Source of the DNA: Gammaproteobacteria bacterium
Lineage (GTDB): Bacteria; Pseudomonadota; Gammaproteobacteria; Pseudomonadales; Azotimanducaceae
Direction of reading: 5' to 3'
Length of the DNA: 53,469 nt
Assembly (NCBI GenBank): GCA_026705345.1
Contig: JAPPAV010000119.1
Location: 1-53,469 of the forward strand
Numbering within the stretch: position 1 is the first letter of the stretch; every line of letters starts with the position of its first letter. Of the stretch, positions 49,001-53,469 are shown one piece after another. The notes under the pieces were generated by a model, which was given only the letters and a program-made list of their open reading frames with translations, made no database searches and was not told the DNA's origin. The position numbers and the translations under genes were made by a program.

Positions 49001-51667
49001 TGGGCAATGCGGATTGACGTCTACGTTGGGGATAGCTTGGCGGGCGTCCGAAAAGTTGCTTCTTCTCCCTGGGGCGCATCATTCTTTGCCCTGCCCGATA
49101 CAGACTATGTCGTGCGCATTGCCACCGGGGACCGGGTGGGACCGGCCACGGTGTATTGGCAACGGGGGGAGCGGCCCGAGAACGACCGTTTCGATGCCGC
49201 CACGGCGATCAGCGGCGAGCAAGGCAGCGAAGTCGGTACCAACTTGGGCGCGACCCTCGACCCCGGTGAATATCACGGGGGGCTTGGTGCGACCGTCTGG
49301 TACAGCTGGACCGCGCCCGACGACGGGGCGTGGAAATTCCGTTCCGGCACGGGTCAGTTGAAGGTGCTGGCGTTCTCGGGGGGGGCCGTCAGCGAGGTTC
49401 GCCTTGTGTCGGGTTATCCCGATTCCTCCGCGGAGTTCCTGGCTCAGTCCGGCGAGACCTACCGAATCGCGATCGCCGCCGAGGACGCCTTCGCGGGCGG
49501 TAGCCGCTTCGACCTGTCCTGGTCGTCGGTGGAGCGCTCAGCGGGCAGCGACGATCTGGCCGGGGCTACGCAGTTGCCCGCCGAGGAGGCGGCATCGTGG
49601 TCTGCCTATGTCGACTCCGGGGCGACAGTTGAACCCGGCGAGCCCCTCGCTACCGGCGTTCGTACACGGTGGTGGTCTTGGACCGCCCCCGCGACCGGCG
49701 AATTTACCTGGCGGCTCACGGATTCGGCGGGCATGACGCTCACCGGGTTCTCGGGCGACTCGCTCGACACCTTGGAGTTGGTCGGTAGCGCACGGGCCAC
49801 CGGCATCGAGTTCTCGTTCGGCGCCGAAGAAGACGAGACCTACCGGTTCGCCGTCGGGCTGGCGAACCGTCACGGCAGTGTTTTCACGCGTTCCTATGTA
49901 CACGGCACCGTGGTCTTCGGTCCGACACCGTCGAACGACGCCTGGTCCGATGCCACCGCGCTCGCCGCCGCCAGCGGTACGGTCACGGGCTCCAATCTCT
50001 ACGCCACCACGGAGCCCTACGAACGGACCTGGGACGTGGGCCACTCGTCGGTCTGGTGGACGTTCGAGGCGCCCGCCGACGGCTGGTACCGGTTCTGGGT
50101 CGACGAGACGAATCTGCCGTTCACGCTATCGGCGTATGTCCACGGGTCCGGGTCGGCTGGCCAGTTGGACATGATCGTCGCGAGTCGCCGGGGCGCTGGT
50201 CGTGTCGAGATCGCTATCCAGGTCGACGCCGGGGAGCGCTATGGGATTCGTCTCGGCACTTTCGGCAACGCGCAGGGCGCAGACTTCACGATGCACTGGG
50301 AGGAGACCGACGCGCCGAACCTACTGCGCTATGTGGGCCAATTCACGCCGAAGAGGGGGGAAGACGAGCTTGATCGACTGGGCCGCATGGCATTCGATTC
50401 GACAGGAAAAGCGCTCTATGTCGTGTCCCCGCATGGACTCTCCGTTCTGGGCCGCGACCCGGAGACCGGCATACTGACGGACAGCCAGTTGTTGTCCGGC
50501 GACCAGGCAAGCGCGGCCTTGTTATGGGACCGCGACAATGCTCGGCTACTGGTGTTCAAGGACTGCGAGGCAAGGGCATACGAGGCGGTCGACGGCACGT
50601 ATCGCCGGCTGCGCGACGCCAGCACGCTGTCGGGCACCGGGACTTCGCCGTGCATCAACGGGCGTGTGTTCACCGACCCGGCGCGTACTTTCGTCTACGG
50701 CGTCAGCGGGCACCAGGGCATCAAGGTCTATGCCGTTGAGAGCGGCGACACGCTACGTCATGTCCAGACTTTCGAGCTGTCGTCGGTGCGAGATGCCGTG
50801 ATCGCCAACGCGGGGGGACATGTCTTTGCGGTCGAAGACCATGTGCTCCATGTCCTGGAACGGGATGGGGAGACCGGTGAAATCGCGGAGACGGGCCGGG
50901 CATCGCTTGCCGATCAGGTCTTCTCGTTGGCGGTGAGCCACGACGACGTACAGGTGTTCACCTTCGGTCGGATCCCGGCGTTTGTACACGACCTGCAAGA
51001 CCCGGCTGACCCGCGATTGGTGGGATATCTCACGCCGCCCACGCAATTCCCGCTCAACCTCAACTGCTCGCTATCCATCGCCCGGAACGATCGCAGCGCG
51101 GCCGACGCGTTCTGCGTGGACAGCGCCTACGCCGTGCAATGGGAATCGTCGACGAATGCGTTCCAGCTCGCGGACTTCGTGTCGAGTTGGCAAACGAATC
51201 GCTACCGTAAACTGCTGCCCGACTTCGATTGGCCCGGCGGCGTCGCGGCGAGCCCTGAGGGTCGGCACGCCTATGTCAGTACCGAACACCACGGCATCCT
51301 GATCTTCGAGCGCGTTGGCAACCCCCTCGTCGAGGTGGAACTGCCCGGCGAGGGCGGCTATGTGCGGCTGGCGGCGCTCAAGGTGTCCGCGGGACGGGTT
51401 GACCTCGGCACGCTGTCATCCGCCAACTGCATCGACATCCAAGACTTGACGGTTGACGGAATCCTCTACGACGTGGACGCCTCGAAGTGGCAGAGACGGA
51501 CTGACGCGAACGGAACGTGGGCGGATATCGCCGGTACCGACCAAAGCGGCAAGATCTGCTCGTACACGCCGACCGCGACCGGCCAGTACCGTTTAGCGGT
51601 CGACATGGAGATCGACACAGAAGCGGGCAAGTACGCCAGCAACGTGCTGGACTACGAGGCGGAATGA
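46076..51667 (+). CDS. Very large subtilisin-like (S8) protease with repeated C-terminal domains
   Basis: This 1863-residue protein has a signal peptide (MQRTCFLVAVVAGCIGLGAV), a propeptide-like stretch and a subtilase domain with Asp336 (AVMDSG), His376 (GHGTHVTG) and Ser558 (SGTSMASP). A jelly-roll-like part follows. Then come four prepeptidase-like (PPC) repeats starting near residues 900, 1035, 1158 and 1287 with ND or SD plus VWYxW-type cores. A lactonase-like propeller spans about 1415-1760, and a short C-terminal domain ends the protein. The ATG 46076 is preferred since AGGAGG at 46051-46056 lies between it and ATG 46031; GTG 46058 is too close to that site. Confidence 0.88.
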   Translation: MQRTCFLVAVVAGCIGLGAVWWLGVERNGATADEPDQQTPSGTAVEGEILATVVTEVAAYGGSDPDLPPVQAAPRRLANASAVAEAETSTLSPPEGFAFVEHHGEIRTHRFEPSQVEIDRAEDNSLDWLNAVDAVPRLVAQAEGASRDWSFGWIRLGPASRLVDVEDDLAALGVVVEGSAGALVRARLPGASSSLDAIGALPSVAGMGAQPLNAKLARFFAEHAKGQGASEVVPVFVTLMTDDPDGRWRGELERLGAVVGGYDADTRAYVANVAYGNLETVAAADYVQFVEPVGVARAALDTAVPGMGADVLRTYDGATGSFTGTAGAGVPIAVMDSGLNVNHPDIVSNRDSICGANFITPSRVEDQDLWADERGHGTHVTGTIVGNGAGAPHYAGVAPLVGDIRIAKVLNRFGFGPFTAINAGMDFLSESSECSDGGWSSNPVKPLVVNMSLSANALVYEGRDQSARKLDAVVWGHRQLYVVAQSNASIHGFSNYGAAKNSLAVGAVLDSGELASFSSHGPTADGRLAPQVVGTGVSVFSASGGGSPGSYRRLSGTSMASPAVAGVATLLMEAVPGHQEEPALARARLMASAIKPDAWLKDPGAFPTDNSGGPGAMNARFGLGKVSAPTSVLTRDQDDGWSSGSFTAAFADGEYAYHDIVVPQGASRLDVVLTWDEPPTDVVASTVLNDLDLWLDQGGDCTVEPCGEHSSQSRRDNVEWLIVQDPTPGTWRAKVAATRVYTEAPRAALAWTVIRGPSTPELAISVDNSPLNTDGEVALTVTANGYVAAGVRLHVECRTLASQAGDQPGEIVPCNASGNYLVANADGVDRPAGSLDPGWFLSLGDIAAGASRVVRFDYPSGDAAALHFTATSWNATAASISVPMSAATPDDVAAVDVPGNDSFAGAEVLTDAEGSRQVDMLHASTEPGEADYTRGAGRPAGSVWYRWKATTAGPVHFGAVLDDDFALRAIHDLDRWAMRIDVYVGDSLAGVRKVASSPWGASFFALPDTDYVVRIATGDRVGPATVYWQRGERPENDRFDAATAISGEQGSEVGTNLGATLDPGEYHGGLGATVWYSWTAPDDGAWKFRSGTGQLKVLAFSGGAVSEVRLVSGYPDSSAEFLAQSGETYRIAIAAEDAFAGGSRFDLSWSSVERSAGSDDLAGATQLPAEEAASWSAYVDSGATVEPGEPLATGVRTRWWSWTAPATGEFTWRLTDSAGMTLTGFSGDSLDTLELVGSARATGIEFSFGAEEDETYRFAVGLANRHGSVFTRSYVHGTVVFGPTPSNDAWSDATALAAASGTVTGSNLYATTEPYERTWDVGHSSVWWTFEAPADGWYRFWVDETNLPFTLSAYVHGSGSAGQLDMIVASRRGAGRVEIAIQVDAGERYGIRLGTFGNAQGADFTMHWEETDAPNLLRYVGQFTPKRGEDELDRLGRMAFDSTGKALYVVSPHGLSVLGRDPETGILTDSQLLSGDQASAALLWDRDNARLLVFKDCEARAYEAVDGTYRRLRDASTLSGTGTSPCINGRVFTDPARTFVYGVSGHQGIKVYAVESGDTLRHVQTFELSSVRDAVIANAGGHVFAVEDHVLHVLERDGETGEIAETGRASLADQVFSLAVSHDDVQVFTFGRIPAFVHDLQDPADPRLVGYLTPPTQFPLNLNCSLSIARNDRSAADAFCVDSAYAVQWESSTNAFQLADFVSSWQTNRYRKLLPDFDWPGGVAASPEGRHAYVSTEHHGILIFERVGNPLVEVELPGEGGYVRLAALKVSAGRVDLGTLSSANCIDIQDLTVDGILYDVDASKWQRRTDANGTWADIAGTDQSGKICSYTPTATGQYRLAVDMEIDTEAGKYASNVLDYEAE

Positions 51668-51705
51668 CCGGCCACCGACCGTTGCGGGTTGCCGGGCGGG
51701 TGCCC

Positions 51706-51772
51706 CGTCGAGGCAATCTTGCGGTCGCCCGTGTGGCCGACGGGGCAACGGGAGGGACACCCGTCCCCAACG
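51706..51772. repeat. Degenerate BIME-like element
   Basis: A left part with GGTCGCCC and a right part with GGGAGGGACACCCGTCCCC resemble the REP family but have lost the exact GTAG head, CTAC tail and loop. It lies in the spacer after the protease. Confidence 0.4.
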
Positions 51773-51827
51773 CATCCGCGCTCCCGGGATGGGAACTCTC
51801 GTCGGAAATGCGCGTTAAACTCTCGCC

Positions 51828-52961
51828 ATGGAAACCGATAACGGTGGCCTGACGCCCTTGGCGCGCGCCGAGGCGCTGGTGCCGAAAATCGCCGCCGCCG
51901 CGGAGGAGATCGACGCCCACCGCGAGTTGCCGGCGGCGCTTGCCGACGCGATGAAGACAGCGGGCTTGTTCCGGCTCCTGGTGCCGCGCTCGGTGGGCGG
52001 CGAAGAGATGGACTGGGTTGAGTACCTGGATGTGGTACGCACCGTCGCCTACGCCGATGGCAGCACCGGCTGGTGCTTCAACCAGGGTGCGGTCTTCGCC
52101 ACGACCTGTTGCCGCGCACCCGTGGCTCTTGCCGAAGAGGTGTGGGGAGATCCGCGCACGGTGATCGGCAACGGTCCGCCCCAGGGCAGCGTCGACCTCG
52201 AGCAGGTCAAGGACGGGTTCCGCCTCAGCGGTCGCTGGATGTTCTCGAGCGGTTGCCGGCACGCCAACTGGATCGCGGCGGTCTCCGGCGGGCGCGGCGA
52301 GCCGCCGCGACTGCATTTGCTACCCCGCGACGACGTGGAGTTCCTGGACGTGTGGCAGGTCAGTGGCTTGCGCGGCACCGGCAGTTTCAGCTTCCGCGTC
52401 GAGAACCTCTTCGTCCCCGACGGCCACACCATGCGCCTGGACGTGCCGCCCCGGGAATCCGGTCCGATCTACGTGATTCCCCAGGGTCTGCTGTTCGCCT
52501 GCGGATTCGGCTGCGTGGCCCTGGGTGTCTCCCGCGCGGCACTCGATACCACCATCGAACTCGCCAGCGACAAGCGACCCCGGTTCGGTTCCCGCCCGCT
52601 GTGCGAGGATCCCGTGATCCAGCAGCAGATCGGCAAGGCCGAGGCCAGGTGGCAGGCCGCCAAGGCGTTGCTCTACGAGTCGGCTGGGAGCGTCTGGACG
52701 TCCGTGTCGGCCACCGGGAAGATCACCATGGCCGAGCGTATTCAGCTACGAATGGCGGGCACGCACGCCATCCGCGAATCCGCTGGGGTCGTCGACATCG
52801 CCTACAACCTAAGCGGGTCGACGGCGATCTTCCACGACCGCGCCATCCAGCGGCGTTTCCAGGACGCCCACGTGATCACCCAGCAGGTGCAGGGACGCGA
52901 AGCGCATTACGAGACCGCGGGACAGTATTTTCTCGGGCTGGATCCCAAGGGCGTGATCTAG
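51828..52961 (+). CDS. Acyl-CoA dehydrogenase-like flavoprotein (HpaH/DszC-type monooxygenase group)
   Basis: This 377-residue protein has the three-domain acyl-CoA dehydrogenase fold: an N-terminal helical part (EALVPKIAAAAEEIDAHREL), a central beta part (FRLSGRWMFSSGCRHANW) and a C-terminal helical part ending QGREAHYETAGQYFLG. The SSGCRHANW segment and C-terminal layout are typical of flavin-dependent monooxygenases related to HpaB/DszC rather than beta-oxidation enzymes. Its substrate and reductase are unknown. The ATG at 51828 fits the family N-terminus. Confidence 0.87.
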   Translation: METDNGGLTPLARAEALVPKIAAAAEEIDAHRELPAALADAMKTAGLFRLLVPRSVGGEEMDWVEYLDVVRTVAYADGSTGWCFNQGAVFATTCCRAPVALAEEVWGDPRTVIGNGPPQGSVDLEQVKDGFRLSGRWMFSSGCRHANWIAAVSGGRGEPPRLHLLPRDDVEFLDVWQVSGLRGTGSFSFRVENLFVPDGHTMRLDVPPRESGPIYVIPQGLLFACGFGCVALGVSRAALDTTIELASDKRPRFGSRPLCEDPVIQQQIGKAEARWQAAKALLYESAGSVWTSVSATGKITMAERIQLRMAGTHAIRESAGVVDIAYNLSGSTAIFHDRAIQRRFQDAHVITQQVQGREAHYETAGQYFLGLDPKGVI

Positions 52962-52989
52962 GGCGGGACGCCACAAGGTCGCCCCCTAC
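52962..52989. repeat. REP-like right arm
   Basis: The loop ACAAG, flanked by GGGACGCC and GTCGCCCC, is followed by the CTAC tail, giving the right-arm orientation. It starts immediately after the stop of the flavoprotein gene. Confidence 0.55.
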
Positions 52990-53211
52990 CGGGCCGTCGC
53001 TTGAACACCGCTCTGCATTGGTCAACCCGTGAGGGGTGATGGCTTACAACGCCCGTATCAAGATTAGGCGGAGCGTTCGCGGTCATGCGGAGGCCAACGG
53101 GGCGCAGCCTGGACAGAACATCGCCCCGTACGATCTGGCCGGCGAGGTTGCGGTGACGGTAGGAGATCGGCGGAAGGGAACATCGCCCGTTTCAAATCCA
53201 GGGACCGAGTT

Positions 53212-53445
53212 GCGTTTTTCCACCCTTCGCCCACCGCGCCTCCGGTTTGTTTGGGACCGGCGCCGTGGACGAAGCGTGGAAAACGCGCCGGCGCTGCAGA
53301 GGGGTCGGAAGCAGCAGAACCGGAGCGCTCGCGGCTGGGGCGAGCGGCTCGGCGCCGGGCTTGGCAGGGAGCGTTTTCCACGGGCTGTCCACGGCCGCGG
53401 TCCCCCAGATGAATACAGCGGCGGTGGGCAGGCGGTGGGAAACGC
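53212..53445. repeat. Repeat with alternating GCGTTTTCCAC motifs, end of window
   Basis: GCGTTTTTCCAC (53212), its inverse GTGGAAAACGC (53276), GCGTTTTCCAC (53371) and GTGGGAAACGC (53435) occur in alternating orientation. The two inverted pairs have the same internal spacing (64 bases) and lie 159 bases apart, suggesting a tandem array cut by the window edge. In 52990-53211 I see no convincing gene. Confidence 0.5.
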
Positions 53446-53469
53446 GGGGCCGGGTCGTCGGAAACGGTC

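Noticed and set aside
53064-53392. Minus-strand frames of about 100 and 66 residues at the right end
   Set aside because: They read through the repeated GTGGAAAACGC motifs, have a biased Arg/Pro/Ala composition and no ribosome binding site.
53212-53445. TTTTCCAC motifs as DnaA boxes of a replication origin
   Set aside because: They lack the TTATCCACA core, the region is not AT-rich, and no dnaA or dnaN gene is near.

Overview
The window is a GC-rich bacterial chromosome segment, by eye roughly two-thirds G+C. Gene style suggests a Pseudomonadota genome, probably an environmental (marine-type) gammaproteobacterium: GTG/TTG starts are common, signal peptides, lipoboxes and a Tat signal are typically Gram-negative, a YejA-like binding protein is present, and there are many PhyH oxygenases. 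No rRNA, intact tRNA or ribosomal gene is present to fix the taxonomy, so this is inference. Most of the segment is accessory catabolism and secreted enzymes. I found no dedicated transcription regulator and only one transport component.

Left region (1-8180): the 3' part of an iron-dependent alcohol dehydrogenase, then a roughly mirror-like cluster: serine hydrolase, sulfatase, beta-hydroxyacid dehydrogenase, sulfatase, VOC protein, second serine hydrolase. The two hydrolases are paralogues, and both sulfatases carry the Cys-x-Pro-x-Arg maturation motif.

Acid-sugar region (8258-26045): two copies of a kinase plus class II aldolase pair that match OtnK and OtnC of four-carbon acid-sugar catabolism. 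The first pair is followed by two tandem cyclase-family hydrolases. The second begins a compact six-gene operon (kinase, aldolase, PhyH dioxygenase, TIM-barrel isomerase, Gfo/Idh/MocA oxidoreductase, PhyH dioxygenase). With the beta-hydroxyacid dehydrogenase at 4137 the window holds candidates for every step of a tetronate-type route (oxidise, isomerise, phosphorylate, decarboxylate). Between the two modules lie two toxin-antitoxin pairs around a decayed lipoprotein gene, an enolase-superfamily enzyme, an esterase with a truncated esterase fragment beside it, an orphan YejA-like binding protein, a small coiled-coil protein and an unrecognised protein.

Middle region (26042-36884): a four-unit palindromic repeat array, a PhyH-family protein with a halogenase-like His-x-Gly in place of His-x-Asp, a GH32 enzyme with an added N-terminal NTF2-like domain, a secreted esterase, a lipoprotein alpha/beta hydrolase coupled to a Tat-exported DUF1330 protein, an SRPBCC protein, a membrane coiled-coil protein, an acyl-CoA synthetase and an FAD/NAD(P)-binding protein.

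Right region (36986-53469): a large propeller/dihaem cytochrome protein, an ERG4/ERG24-type sterol reductase homologue, a PQQ-type sugar dehydrogenase with internally duplicated C-terminal repeats, a small membrane protein, an HAD phosphatase, a periplasmic repeat protein, a very large subtilisin-like protease, an acyl-CoA dehydrogenase-like flavoprotein, and a non-coding stretch with an inverted-motif repeat.

The most distinctive non-genic signal is a dispersed family of REP/BIME-like hairpins with a GTAG head, a CTTGT (or ACAAG) loop and stems that covary between copies. In four places the GTAG supplies the TAG stop codon of the adjoining gene.
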